From: Aminipila sp963524205
Lineage (GTDB): Bacteria > Bacillota > Clostridia > Peptostreptococcales > Anaerovoracaceae
Assembly (NCBI GenBank): GCA_963524205.1
Contig: CAURED010000006.1
Span: 113,459-177,458, forward strand
Direction of reading: 5' to 3'
DNA: 64,000 bases
Shown here piece by piece: positions 1 to 8,846 of the stretch. Every line of letters starts with the position of its first letter. Position 1 is the first letter of the stretch. Made by a program: the position numbers and the translations under genes. A model generated the notes under the pieces. The model saw nothing but the letters and a program-made list of their open reading frames with translations. It made no database searches and was not told the origin of the DNA.

Positions 1-1
1 T

Positions 2-1606
2 TATGGTGTGACACAGATTGTAGTTACTGAAAGTATGATAGATAGACTAAATAAGGAAACGGTTATTTCTGTAACAGGTACTGTCCTAAAGAGGGATGAA
101 GATACAATAAATTCTAAGATTGCCACAGGTGAAGTAGAGGTGAAAGCATCTGCTATAAGAATTCTGGGAATAGCACAGAACACCCTTCCTTTTGAAATTG
201 ATAGTTCCTTGGACACAAGAGAAGATGTAAGACTTAAATATAGATTCCTTGATCTTAGAAATCCTAAGGTTCATGATAAGATGATTTTAAGAGCAAAGAT
301 TATTAAATATCTACGAAAGCAAATGGAAGAATTGGATTTTATGGAAATACAGACACCAATATTAGGAAATTCTTCACCAGAAGGTGCAAGAGATTATCTG
401 GTACCAAGCAGAAAGCATAAGGGTACTTTCTATGCACTGCCGCAAGCTCCACAGCAATTTAAACAGATGCTTATGGCTTCTGGTTTTGATAAATATTTTC
501 AGATTGCACCTTGTTTCAGAGACGAAGATGCCAGAGCGGACCGCTCACCAGGAGAATTTTATCAGTTAGACTTTGAAATGGCTTTTGCAACGCAGGAGGA
601 TGTATTTGAGGTGGCAGAAAAGGTGCTTTATTCTACATTTAAAGAATTTTCAGACCTCAAGGTTTCAAAGCCTCCTTTTAGAAAGATTACTTTTCAAGAA
701 TCCATGCTGAAATATGGAAATGATAAACCTGATTTAAGAAACCCACTTATCATCACAGACTTAAGCGATTTCTTTAATGATGTGGATTTTGCTCCTTTTA
801 AGGGAAAAACTGTAAGAGCCATAAGAGTACCTGACAAGGCTAAAATGCCTAAATCTTTCTTTGAAAAAATGGAGGTTTATGCAAGGAGTATTGGTATGAA
901 AGGGCTTGGATACATTACTGTGAATGAAGATATGTCTTATAAAGGCCCTATTGATAAGTTCTTTACAGATGAACATAGAAAGAATTTAGCTGAAAGAGAA
1001 GGGTTACAACCAGAAGATATTTTATATTTCATCAGTGATGAAAAGAGTGTGGTTGCAAAATATGCCGGCTTAATCAGAACTGAAGTCGCAAACCGTTTGG
1101 ATTTAATTAATAGAGGAAAATTTGAGTTTTGTTATATTACTGATTTCCCTATGTATGAGTACAATGAGGATCTGAATAAGATTGACTTTACCCATAACCC
1201 ATTTTCAATGCCACAGGGAGAGATGAAAGCCTTAATGGAAATGAATCCATTAGATATCAAAGCCTATCAGTATGACATAGTTGTAAATGGTGTAGAACTT
1301 TCTTCAGGGGCCGTCAGAAACCATAGACCGGAGGTCATGGTTAAGGCTTTTGAGATTGCAGGTTATACAGAGGAAGATGTTAAAAACAAGTTTGGAGCAT
1401 TATATAAGGCCTTTCAATATGGAGCGCCACCACATGCTGGTATGGCTCCTGGCGTTGATAGAATGGTTATGCTGCTGGCAGAAGAGGAAAGTATAAGAGA
1501 AGTTATACCATTCCCACTTGCAGCAAATGGACAGGATATGTTATTTAATTCCCCAAGCCCAGTCGAAGAAATACAGCTTAGAGAAGTGCATATAAAATTA
1601 AGATAA
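2..1606 (+). CDS. aspS: Aspartyl-tRNA synthetase (5' end cut by window edge)
   Basis: Cytoplasmic class II synthetase that charges tRNA with aspartate. The reading frame is open from base 2, so the start and roughly 40-50 residues of the anticodon-binding OB domain lie to the left of the window. Class II motif 2 is visible as FRDEDARADRSPGEFYQLD and motif 3 as GMAPGVDRMVMLL, with the bacterial GAD insertion domain between them. Details such as LKYGNDKPDLRNP, HNPFSMPQG and YGAPPHAGMAPG recall the alphaproteobacterial subtype more than the common Bacillus form (recalled, not searched). Whether it discriminates tRNA-Asp from tRNA-Asn cannot be judged. It ends in a strong terminator shared with the convergent ddh. 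Confidence 0.94.
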   Translation, partial: YGVTQIVVTESMIDRLNKETVISVTGTVLKRDEDTINSKIATGEVEVKASAIRILGIAQNTLPFEIDSSLDTREDVRLKYRFLDLRNPKVHDKMILRAKIIKYLRKQMEELDFMEIQTPILGNSSPEGARDYLVPSRKHKGTFYALPQAPQQFKQMLMASGFDKYFQIAPCFRDEDARADRSPGEFYQLDFEMAFATQEDVFEVAEKVLYSTFKEFSDLKVSKPPFRKITFQESMLKYGNDKPDLRNPLIITDLSDFFNDVDFAPFKGKTVRAIRVPDKAKMPKSFFEKMEVYARSIGMKGLGYITVNEDMSYKGPIDKFFTDEHRKNLAEREGLQPEDILYFISDEKSVVAKYAGLIRTEVANRLDLINRGKFEFCYITDFPMYEYNEDLNKIDFTHNPFSMPQGEMKALMEMNPLDIKAYQYDIVVNGVELSSGAVRNHRPEVMVKAFEIAGYTEEDVKNKFGALYKAFQYGAPPHAGMAPGVDRMVMLLAEEESIREVIPFPLAANGQDMLFNSPSPVEEIQLREVHIKLR

Positions 1607-1616
1607 AGAAAAAAAT

Positions 1617-1670
1617 AAAGTCGAGACTTTTAAAATTAGGAATTCCTAAGATATTAGTCTCGACTTTTTT
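1617..1670 (+). terminator. Bidirectional rho-independent terminator between aspS and ddh
   Basis: The inverted repeat AAAGTCGAGAC / GTCTCGACTTT is followed by a T run on the plus strand and preceded by an A run, so it can stop both the plus-strand aspS and the minus-strand ddh transcripts. Confidence 0.85.
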
Positions 1671-1690
1671 CATAGTTTATGATCTTTCTA

Positions 1691-2680
1691 TTATAGTAGC
1701 TCTGCACGAAGTCTTTCAATTGGGTGAGCTGACAAGTAAGCAGGAGGAATTTCCAAAACTGTTTTTGCACCATAAATACCTTCTGAAGAAAACCTGTGAA
1801 CGGCTCTTGCATAGCATACTAAAACGCTTGAAGTAAATTCCGGATTTGAATCAAGTTTTAAAGAAAATTCGTAAATATGGTTGGTTTCTTGATCTACACC
1901 AGTTGTTCCACTTCTTTGAACAAAGCCTCCATGAGGCATGCCGCTATGATTCTCTGTCAGTTCCTGATCACTGACAAAGTGGACAGTAGTATTGTAATCA
2001 GAAAAATAATTTGGCATATTTACTATTTCAGAATATATTTTATCCTGATCTGCACCAGGCTTTAGAGAAACAAAACATTCCCTTCTATGCATTTCTCTTG
2101 CGGTATATGTAGGATGAGTTCCATTTCTAACTTCTTCTATTGCAGATTCAATAGGAAGAGTATATTGTATTGCATTAGAAACGCCTTCGATACGGCGTAA
2201 TGCATCTGAATGACCTTGGCTGACTCCTTTTCCCCAGAAAGTATAGCTGTTACCTACAGGTAATACCGATTCTGCAAAAATTCTGTTTATAGAAAATAAT
2301 CCAGGGTCCCAACCCGCAGATATAACTGCGCAATGGCTAGTTTCCAAAGCAGAATTATTTACTGAATTAAAATGTTCTGAAATTCTTGCATGGGTGTCAA
2401 AGCTATCAACGATATTGAAATGTGAAGCGAAGGCAGGACTTTGACTCATTAAATCAGTAGAACTGCCGCCACAAAGAATCATAACATCAATTTCTTCTTT
2501 ATGGTTTAAGGCTTCTTTAACATTATATACCTTTACATTATCTGTAAGAGGATGAATTACTGCTGGGTCACGACGTGTAAATATAGCAGCAAGCTCGAGA
2601 TCAGAGTTTTGGCTAATGGCTAATTCCACGCCACGCCCTAAGTTACCATATCCTAAAATACCTATTCTTAAATTTTCCAT
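1691..2680 (-). CDS. ddh: meso-diaminopimelate D-dehydrogenase
   Basis: NADPH-dependent enzyme that reductively aminates L-2-amino-6-oxopimelate (the open form of tetrahydrodipicolinate) directly to meso-diaminopimelate, giving a one-step route to lysine and the peptidoglycan precursor. The 329 aa match the family length. The N-terminal dinucleotide fold starts GILGYGNLGRG, and the family segment SAGWDPG is present. A ribosome binding site (GGAGATAT) precedes the ATG. It is the last gene of the dapA-dapB-ddh operon, which fits its role and means the organism may not need the acylated DAP branch. Confidence 0.94.
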   Translation of the reverse strand: MENLRIGILGYGNLGRGVELAISQNSDLELAAIFTRRDPAVIHPLTDNVKVYNVKEALNHKEEIDVMILCGGSSTDLMSQSPAFASHFNIVDSFDTHARISEHFNSVNNSALETSHCAVISAGWDPGLFSINRIFAESVLPVGNSYTFWGKGVSQGHSDALRRIEGVSNAIQYTLPIESAIEEVRNGTHPTYTAREMHRRECFVSLKPGADQDKIYSEIVNMPNYFSDYNTTVHFVSDQELTENHSGMPHGGFVQRSGTTGVDQETNHIYEFSLKLDSNPEFTSSVLVCYARAVHRFSSEGIYGAKTVLEIPPAYLSAHPIERLRAELL

Positions 2681-2742
2681 TTTGTATATCTCCTATCCTA
2701 TATATTTAAAATTTTGTATTAAGCAATATTTTGAACCCTACA

Positions 2743-3492
2743 TTATATTAAATCTGCCATAGAGAATAGACCATTATTTTGCTCTACTATAAATCGAGCG
2801 GCTCTTAATGCACCTAAAGCAAAAATATTACGAGAAAGGGCTGTGTGCTTTATTTCAATGATTTCATCAGGTCCCGCAAAAATAATTGAATGTTCTCCTG
2901 GAATAGTTCCGCCACGTACTGAGTGTATACCCATTTGATTTATGTCACGGCAATCTTCGTTATCGTGCCTTCCATATACATATTGTTTCTTTTGTGAGCA
3001 GCAGCTATTTATAGAATCGGCTAGAAGAATAGCTGTACCACTAGGAGCATCTAATTTTCTACTGTGATGTTTCTCTATAATTTCAATATGAAATTCCTTT
3101 TCCAATAATGGGACCAGTGTTTCAATAATTTTTGAAATCCCATTTATACCTATGGACATATTTGCAGAATGAAAAATGGGAATTTTTTTAGAAGCATCCA
3201 TTATGGCTTTACATTCTTCTTTGGTAAAGGCTGTTGTAGCAAGAACTATGGGAGTATGATGTAACTGGGCATAATAAAGTAGTTTGTGTAATGCAGCATG
3301 GTTGGAAAAATCAATAATGACATCTGTATGCAGAGGACATTCCATGATATCGGTGAAACCTTTATAATGTTCAGATTCATCAATATTGTGGTCTATTCCT
3401 GCTGTAATGTTCATATCATTTGTTTCTGTTATAATCTTTTCTAAGGTTGAGCCCATTCTTCCTTTTGAGCCGTGTAAAATAACATTTATCAT
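2743..3492 (-). CDS. dapB: 4-hydroxy-tetrahydrodipicolinate reductase
   Basis: Second enzyme of the diaminopimelate pathway, reducing the DapA product with NAD(P)H. At 249 aa it is of usual size. The nucleotide-binding loop GSKGRMGS lies at the N-terminus, and the substrate/catalytic signature EKHHSRKLDAPSGTA sits near residue 140. It starts with ATG behind AAAGGAGG and lies 11 bases after dapA, so the two are surely cotranscribed, with ddh following after about 60 bases. Expression should follow the lysine riboswitch upstream of dapA. Confidence 0.96.
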   Translation of the reverse strand: MINVILHGSKGRMGSTLEKIITETNDMNITAGIDHNIDESEHYKGFTDIMECPLHTDVIIDFSNHAALHKLLYYAQLHHTPIVLATTAFTKEECKAIMDASKKIPIFHSANMSIGINGISKIIETLVPLLEKEFHIEIIEKHHSRKLDAPSGTAILLADSINSCCSQKKQYVYGRHDNEDCRDINQMGIHSVRGGTIPGEHSIIFAGPDEIIEIKHTALSRNIFALGALRAARFIVEQNNGLFSMADLI

Positions 3493-3503
3493 AATTCCCT
3501 CCT

Positions 3504-4385
3504 TTATATAAGTCCATATGACAACAGGGCTGACTTAATTGTATCCATAACCTGATTGCTTGGAGGGCAAAGAGGAAGACGGTATTCTAACTGGCACTTA
3601 TTCATCATATGTAATGCTGCCTTTACCGGGATAGGATTGACGTCTGCAAATAGAGAATCAATAAGGCCTTTCATATTCAGTTGCAGCTTCCTGGCTGTTT
3701 GCAAATCGCCATTCAAAAGACTTCTTGACATTTTTACTGAGTCAGCAGGTGCCACATTTGCAAGAACAGATATGTAGCCTATGCCGCCTAGGGCCATAAG
3801 AGGAACAACCATATCATCGTTTCCTGAATAAATAGCAAAATCATCAGGGACAAGGCGTGCAATTTCTGCTACTTGTGAAATGTTGCCACTTGCCTCCTTT
3901 ATTCCTACAATATTAGGATGTCCTGCAAGAAGTGATACGGTCTGGGGGACTATATTAACTCCAGTTCTTCCAGGAACGGAATATAATATGCAAGGTATAT
4001 TCACTGCATCGGCTGTAGCTATGTAATGTTCAATAAGGCCAGCCTGTGAGCATTTATTATAGTAAGGGGTAACTAATAAAAGTCCGTCTACTCCAACTTT
4101 TTCAATTTCTTTAGCTAAATTAATACCGTGTTTTGTATCGTTACTACCTGCGCCTCCAATAACAGGAACTCTTCTATTAACTACATCCACACAGAATTTA
4201 ATTGTTTCGATGTGCTCTTTATCATCCAGAGTAGAAGCTTCTCCAGTTGTACCACATACAACGATTGCATCTATACCTTCTGAAATCTGCCATTCAATTA
4301 GGTCCCTGAAACATTCAAAGTCCACATTACCATTGGGTAAAAAAGGTGTTACAATTGCAACACCGCAGCCTATAAAAATCGCCAT
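3504..4385 (-). CDS. dapA: 4-hydroxy-tetrahydrodipicolinate synthase
   Basis: Condenses pyruvate with aspartate semialdehyde, the first committed step to lysine and meso-diaminopimelate. It is a TIM-barrel aldolase of 293 aa. Visible landmarks are VCGTTGEASTL, the tyrosine segment ILYSVPGRTG and the Schiff-base lysine in GIKEASGN. I chose the ATG at 4385 rather than the in-frame start 30 bases upstream because GAGGAGG lies at ideal distance from it and the family N-terminus (FIGCGVAIVTPF) begins there. First gene of the operon, behind a lysine riboswitch and terminator. Confidence 0.96.
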   Translation of the reverse strand: MAIFIGCGVAIVTPFLPNGNVDFECFRDLIEWQISEGIDAIVVCGTTGEASTLDDKEHIETIKFCVDVVNRRVPVIGGAGSNDTKHGINLAKEIEKVGVDGLLLVTPYYNKCSQAGLIEHYIATADAVNIPCILYSVPGRTGVNIVPQTVSLLAGHPNIVGIKEASGNISQVAEIARLVPDDFAIYSGNDDMVVPLMALGGIGYISVLANVAPADSVKMSRSLLNGDLQTARKLQLNMKGLIDSLFADVNPIPVKAALHMMNKCQLEYRLPLCPPSNQVMDTIKSALLSYGLI

Positions 4386-4437
4386 GTTTTTTTCCTCCTC
4401 ATTCTCAATTCTCAACTTATAATTAAAAATCTGGCAA

Positions 4438-4467
4438 TAAAAAAAGTTGCATCTCTATCGATGCAAC
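4438..4467 (-). terminator. Regulated terminator of the lysine riboswitch
   Basis: On the minus strand GTTGCATCGATAGAGATGCAAC folds into a hairpin followed by a U tract, just before dapA. The segment CTATCGAT in the aptamer tail could pair with part of it, giving the expected switch between antiterminator and terminator. Confidence 0.85.
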
Positions 4468-4482
4468 TCAAAAAACACAAAG

Positions 4483-4660
4483 TTAAGCCGCAATCGATAG
4501 CGCCTCTGTTAGATATTGTCTAGCAGGAGTCCAGAATATGTTTTACTCTGGCCCAGCAACTTGTCATGTCTGACTTGCCCTTCGGCGATTTCTCCTTTCC
4601 TTTGCTTCATAGGCTACCGCCTCCACAAAGTACTCTTATCAACCGCACCTCTATCAACTT
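4483..4660 (-). promoter_or_regulatory. Lysine riboswitch (L box)
   Basis: Read on the minus strand the leader contains the conserved L-box segments in order: GATAGAGGTGCGG, AAGAGTA, ATCGCCGAAGG, TTGCTGGGCCAGAGT, GGACTCCTGCTAGA and AGAGGCGCTATCGATTG. These match the five-helix lysine aptamer. By family knowledge lysine binding favours the downstream terminator, shutting off dapA-dapB-ddh. Confidence 0.95.
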
Positions 4661-4667
4661 ATTGGCT

Positions 4668-4696
4668 ATTATAACTATAATGTTGTGAGATGTCAA
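4668..4696 (-). promoter_or_regulatory. Consensus sigma-A promoter of the dapA operon
   Basis: On the minus strand a perfect TTGACA (4696-4691), a 17-base spacer and a perfect TATAAT (4673-4668) place the transcription start at about 4661, directly at the 5' edge of the riboswitch. Confidence 0.9.
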
Positions 4697-4904
4697 CAAA
4701 AAAATAATAAAAAACATAAAGAAATTGTTATTTGAAACAAAAAACCTTAATGATAAATATTATAGATTTTAGTAGTTATTTTTTTAAGAAACAGTATAAA
4801 AATATCCAATTTTGCACATAAATAATATAGGTCACAGATAGTCCTTTCTAGGACATAGAACTAATTGCTAAAGGGGAGCAAGCGGGATTCGGAGGACCTT
4901 ATTT

Positions 4905-5675
4905 ATGGCGAACAAGGTTGAAATCTGTGGAGTAAACACAGCAAAACTACCTATTTACAAAGATGCAGAAATGAAGAGAATGATAGAGGCTGTCAAAGGG
5001 GGAGATAAAGAGGTTAGAGAAGAATTCATAAAAGGGAATCTCAGATTAGTGCTTAGTGTCATACAGAGATTCAATAATCGAGGTGAAAATCCCGATGATT
5101 TATTCCAGGTAGGGTGTATAGGGTTGATTAAAGCATTAGAGAATTTTGACACTTCACATGGAGTAAAATTTTCCACATATGCAGTACCTATGATAATCGG
5201 TGAAATCAGAAGATATCTTCGTGATAACAACCCCATTCGAGTTTCTAGATCGCTGAGGGACACGGCGTATAAAGCATTGCAGGCTAGGGAGAAGCTTTCC
5301 AGGGAGTTGCAAAGAGAACCTACTATAGCTGAAATTGCTAAAGAAACAGAAATGGAAAGGGCCGATGTGGTACTTGCTTTGGAATCCATACAAGAACCGA
5401 TATCATTATTTGAACCAGTATTCCATGATGATGGGGATGCTATTTATGTAATGGATCAAGTAAAGGATATGAAAAACACGGACACTAGGTGGATTGAAAA
5501 TTTATCACTTTCAGAAGCAATGAAAAAATTATCACCAAGGGAACGTCATATCTTAACTATGAGGTTCTTTGAAGGAAAGACACAAATGGAAGTTGCAGAA
5601 GAAATTTCAATAAGCCAGGCACAAGTAAGCAGACTTGAGAAAAACGCACTTAAATATATGAGAAAATATGTTTAA
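4905..5675 (+). CDS. sigG: RNA polymerase sporulation sigma factor SigG
   Basis: Directs late forespore transcription during endospore formation. The 256 aa carry the SigG-specific N-terminus KVEICGVNTAKLP, region 2 (DDLFQVGCIGLIKALENFD, FSTYAVPMIIGEIRRYLRD), region 3 and the region 4 helix-turn-helix at the C-terminus (QMEVAEEISISQAQVSRLEK). GGAGG lies ten bases upstream of the ATG. Upstream, GTATA at 4794 and CATAAATA at 4817 with an 18-base spacer loosely resemble a SigF/SigG-type promoter, which would fit known autoregulation, but this is weak. No spoIIGA-sigE cluster is visible to the left. Confidence 0.95.
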   Translation: MANKVEICGVNTAKLPIYKDAEMKRMIEAVKGGDKEVREEFIKGNLRLVLSVIQRFNNRGENPDDLFQVGCIGLIKALENFDTSHGVKFSTYAVPMIIGEIRRYLRDNNPIRVSRSLRDTAYKALQAREKLSRELQREPTIAEIAKETEMERADVVLALESIQEPISLFEPVFHDDGDAIYVMDQVKDMKNTDTRWIENLSLSEAMKKLSPRERHILTMRFFEGKTQMEVAEEISISQAQVSRLEKNALKYMRKYV

Positions 5676-5748
5676 ATTGGGTTAGGCTTAAATACAACTG
5701 CTAAAGCTATGCAACATAAAATTGTGAAGAGAATATAAAATTTAAATT

Positions 5749-5774
5749 AGCCCGGTTATAATACCGGGCTTTTA
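5749..5774 (+). terminator. Terminator after sigG
   Basis: AGCCCGG, an eight-base loop and CCGGGCTTTT form a GC-rich hairpin with a short T run. Confidence 0.8.
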
Positions 5775-5874
5775 AATTAAAAAACCTTTTATTTTACTAT
5801 ATTATGTAATATAATTACTAGATATGGACTATTGTTTTATGGTCAATAATGAAAAAAAGAAAGGCAAGGATGAA

Positions 5875-6999
5875 ATGATTAAAGGAAACAACGGTAAAAC
5901 AAAAATTATGGCTTTACTGCTAGTATCATGTTTAAGTCTGTCGCTTGCAGCGTGTGGTGCTAAAGATGATTATGTTGTGCCATATTCTAATTACGATTTA
6001 TCGGAATATGTAAAACTGGGGGATTACAAAGGTGTTGAGGCAACTGAGACAAAGGTTAGTGTTACTGACGAAGATGTTCAGACTGAGATACAAAGCAGAG
6101 TTCAAGCTGCCAGCAAGCAGGTTGAAAAGAAAGAAGGTACTGCTGCAACAGGTGACAGCGTAAAAATTGCTTATGTTGGCAAGATTGATGGAAAAGCATT
6201 TGAGGGCGGAAGTACTGGTGATGAAGGCACTACAATAACATTAGGAAGCAGCGGATATATTCCTGGATTTGATGATGGTGTTATTGGCATGAAAGTTGGG
6301 GAAAAGAAGACTATTAATTTAAAATTTCCAGCAGATTATGGTAAAGAAGAATTAAATGGCAAGGATGTAGCTTTTGATGTAACTCTTAGTGCTATAATGG
6401 CTAATGAAACTCCTAAATATGATTTGGAATTCGTAAAAGCTAATAGTAAAGAAAAAACATTAAAAGATTATGAGAAAAGTGTAAAAAAAGATTTACAAGC
6501 AAAAAAGAAATCTGCGGCTGAAGAAGAAATGAGAAATCAGATTTGGGCTACAATTATGGATAATTCAAAAGTGTTAAAATATCCAGAAACAGAACTTCAG
6601 GCGTGTAAAGATAAAAATCAAGAATACTATGCATCTTATGCTAAGCAGTATGGTATGGAACTTCAGGATTTTGTAAAGCAATATACTGGAATGGATGAAA
6701 AGGCTTATAAAGATTATTTAAAACAATATTCAGAAGCAATTGTATCTCAGGAAATGGTTATGTATTCCATTGCCAAAGCTGAAAATATAAGCATCTCCGA
6801 TAAAGAATATAAAGAAAAACTGAAAGAGTTCATGAAAGAACAGGGCGTTGAAGATGAAAAAGCTTTTGAGAAACAGTATGGAAAATCTTTTGAAGAATAT
6901 GCAGGAAAAGATAATCTTATGAAGAGTTTTCTTCTTGAAAAGGTACTTGATTTTGCAGTAGACAATGCGAAAATAGTACCTGCAAAGAAAAAAGCTTAA
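5875..6999 (+). CDS. Trigger-factor-like FKBP peptidyl-prolyl isomerase lipoprotein
   Basis: Predicted extracytoplasmic folding helper. From the ATG at 5875 (preceded by AAGGCAAGGA) the protein is 374 aa, with a signal peptide ending in the lipobox LAAC near residue 25. An FKBP domain follows (GDSVKIAYVGKIDGKAFEGG to about residue 175), then a helical trigger-factor C-terminal-like region rich in Lys and Glu. An in-frame ATG at 5824 would add 17 residues in front of a normal signal peptide and has no clear ribosome binding site, so I do not use it. Cytoplasmic trigger factor has an N-terminal ribosome-binding domain instead, which is absent here. It stands alone between sigG and the glycine riboswitch. 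Confidence 0.86.
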   Translation: MIKGNNGKTKIMALLLVSCLSLSLAACGAKDDYVVPYSNYDLSEYVKLGDYKGVEATETKVSVTDEDVQTEIQSRVQAASKQVEKKEGTAATGDSVKIAYVGKIDGKAFEGGSTGDEGTTITLGSSGYIPGFDDGVIGMKVGEKKTINLKFPADYGKEELNGKDVAFDVTLSAIMANETPKYDLEFVKANSKEKTLKDYEKSVKKDLQAKKKSAAEEEMRNQIWATIMDNSKVLKYPETELQACKDKNQEYYASYAKQYGMELQDFVKQYTGMDEKAYKDYLKQYSEAIVSQEMVMYSIAKAENISISDKEYKEKLKEFMKEQGVEDEKAFEKQYGKSFEEYAGKDNLMKSFLLEKVLDFAVDNAKIVPAKKKA

Positions 7000-7053
7000 A
7001 TGGTAAAAAAGACAAAAAATATATAAAAATATTGTTATTTTAAACAAAAAAAC

Positions 7054-7082
7054 TTGCATTGGGTTGTGTTATGTGCTAGTAT
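7054..7082 (+). promoter_or_regulatory. Promoter of the glycine-riboswitch transcript
   Basis: TTGCAT, a 17-base spacer and TAGTAT lie about 70 bases before the aptamer. An ATTGGGTTG / CAACCCAAT inverted repeat (7058-7066 and 7114-7122) overlaps the promoter and its start region and may be an additional structured leader. Confidence 0.6.
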
Positions 7083-7151
7083 TGATACATTAGTTTATCA
7101 TCATGCATTATATGCAACCCAATTTTGTATATCATGCGGAAATGAAACTAT

Positions 7152-7236
7152 GATTCTCTGGAGAGCCTCTTTATGAGCGCCGAAGGTGTACGGTAAGTGT
7201 GATGAGCTTACTTATCTCTCAGGCAAAAGGACAGGG
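7152..7236 (+). promoter_or_regulatory. Glycine riboswitch, single aptamer
   Basis: The conserved glycine aptamer pieces appear once: TCTCTGGAGAGCC, GAGCGCCGAAGG and ATCTCTCAGGCAAAAGGACAG. No second CGCCGAAGG core occurs on either side, so this is a singlet and not the usual tandem. It precedes a terminator hairpin and a glycine/alanine symporter gene. Confidence 0.93.
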
Positions 7237-7288
7237 CATATAGTTATTTTAATTTAATTGAATTGCTATTGTTATTGTTTCTCTCTAG

Positions 7289-7313
7289 AAAGTCGATTTT
7301 ATCGACTTTTTTT
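7289..7313 (+). terminator. Terminator hairpin between glycine aptamer and symporter
   Basis: AAAGTCGAT, a three-base loop and ATCGACTTT are followed by a T run, about 45 bases upstream of the symporter start. It is probably the expression platform of the riboswitch. Whether glycine turns the gene on or off cannot be read from sequence. Confidence 0.8.
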
Positions 7314-7356
7314 ATTTTACTTTTTAATTTTATGTTTAAAAGGAGAGGAAAACAAA

Positions 7357-8772
7357 ATGTTAGAACGATTTACGCAGATTTTAGTCAACATTGACAATGT
7401 TGTATGGGGTATACCACTAATTGTACTTATAATGGGTACCGGTATATTCCTTACCGTAAGGCTTGGAGTTTTACAATTCAGGCATTTAGGAATGGCTCTA
7501 AAGTTTATGGTTAAAAATGAAGAAAACGGGATTGGTGAAGTAAGCAGTTTTGGAGCGTTGTGTACTGCACTGGCAGCTACAATCGGTACAGGAAACATTG
7601 TAGGGGTAGCTACAGCAGTTGTTACGGGAGGCCCAGGTGCGCTATTCTGGATGATTTTAGCAGCTTGTTTTGGAATGGCTACTAAATATTCAGAAGGACT
7701 GCTTGCTGTAAAATACAGAACTCTCGACAGCACGGGACATTCACTTGGGGGACCATTTTACTATATTGAAAAAGGAATGGGTAGAAAATGGGTTTGGCTG
7801 GCTAAGGCATTTGCAACATTTGGTGTTGGTGCCGGGTTACTAGGTATAGGCACGATTACGCAGGTAAATGGTATAGCTTCAGCTGTAAAGGAAGTTTTTG
7901 ATCCAAATAATGAAATGATGGTTTCCATGTTAGGTGGCAGCTATTCAGTTGCTACTATAGCAGCAGCAATTGTTGTCTCAGTAGCAGCAGCACTTGTTAT
8001 AATAGGAGGCATACAAAGGATTTCCAGTGTTTCTACCATTATCGTACCATTTATGGCTGTGGCGTATGTTGTAATATGTGTAACTATACTTATATATAAC
8101 GCAGCAGCTATTCCATCAGCTATACAAGAAGTTTTTGCAGGAGCATTTGGTCTGAGAGCAGCAGCTGGGGGAGCATTAGGAGCAATGATGGTTGCTATGC
8201 AAAAAGGTGTAGCAAGAGGTATCTTTTCCAATGAATCCGGACTTGGAAGTGCACCTATTGCTGCTGCAGCAGCACAAACAAATGAACCTGCTCGTCAGGG
8301 ACTTGTATCAATGACAGGAACTTTTATTGATACAATTGTTATTTGTACTATGACAGGATTAACTATTATGGTTACAGGTTCCTGGGATATAGGACTTGAA
8401 GGAGTAGCCGTTACATCCAATGCATTTTCTACAGGTTTGCCGTGGAGCCCACAAATCGGTTCATTTATATTAATGATGTGCCTGATATTCTTTGCTTTTA
8501 CTACAATTTTAGGCTGGGATTATTATAGCGAAAGATGTCTCGAATACTTAACAGGTGGAAACAAAAATATTTTAACTGGATATAGATGGTTGTACATATT
8601 AGCAGTTCTAATTGGACCATTTTTAACTTTGGAAGCAGTATGGACTTTAGCAGATATCTTAAATGGATTAATGGCTATACCTAATCTAATTGCTCTAATT
8701 ACATTAAATGGTGTTATAGTTGCTGAAACAAGAAGTTATTTTAAAAGAAATCATCAATTGGCTATGGAATAA
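7357..8772 (+). CDS. Sodium:alanine/glycine symporter (AGCS family)
   Basis: Polytopic membrane protein that imports alanine or glycine with sodium. The 471 aa begin at the ATG behind AGGAGAGGA; the longer in-frame opening upstream runs through the riboswitch terminator and is not coding. Family signatures include ATIGTGNIVGVATAVVTGGP near residue 85 and FSNESGLGSAPIAAAA near residue 290. About ten hydrophobic segments are apparent. The glycine riboswitch just upstream points to glycine as a substrate. The terminator overlaps the end of the gene. Confidence 0.94.
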   Translation: MLERFTQILVNIDNVVWGIPLIVLIMGTGIFLTVRLGVLQFRHLGMALKFMVKNEENGIGEVSSFGALCTALAATIGTGNIVGVATAVVTGGPGALFWMILAACFGMATKYSEGLLAVKYRTLDSTGHSLGGPFYYIEKGMGRKWVWLAKAFATFGVGAGLLGIGTITQVNGIASAVKEVFDPNNEMMVSMLGGSYSVATIAAAIVVSVAAALVIIGGIQRISSVSTIIVPFMAVAYVVICVTILIYNAAAIPSAIQEVFAGAFGLRAAAGGALGAMMVAMQKGVARGIFSNESGLGSAPIAAAAAQTNEPARQGLVSMTGTFIDTIVICTMTGLTIMVTGSWDIGLEGVAVTSNAFSTGLPWSPQIGSFILMMCLIFFAFTTILGWDYYSERCLEYLTGGNKNILTGYRWLYILAVLIGPFLTLEAVWTLADILNGLMAIPNLIALITLNGVIVAETRSYFKRNHQLAME

Positions 8773-8787
8773 TTCCATAGCCTTTTT
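8760..8787 (+). terminator. Terminator overlapping the symporter stop codon
   Basis: GGCTATGGA / TCCATAGCC hairpin followed by five T. The stop codon TAA lies in its loop region. Confidence 0.8.
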
Positions 8788-8846
8788 CATATATTGTAAA
8801 AGTACAGGCCTAATGGCTAAAATTACATATAGAGGGGGAAATAAAG

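Noticed and set aside
7317..8231. Minus-strand frames of 138 and 96 aa in the symporter gene
   Set aside because: Antisense shadows of a membrane protein, low complexity, no start signals.
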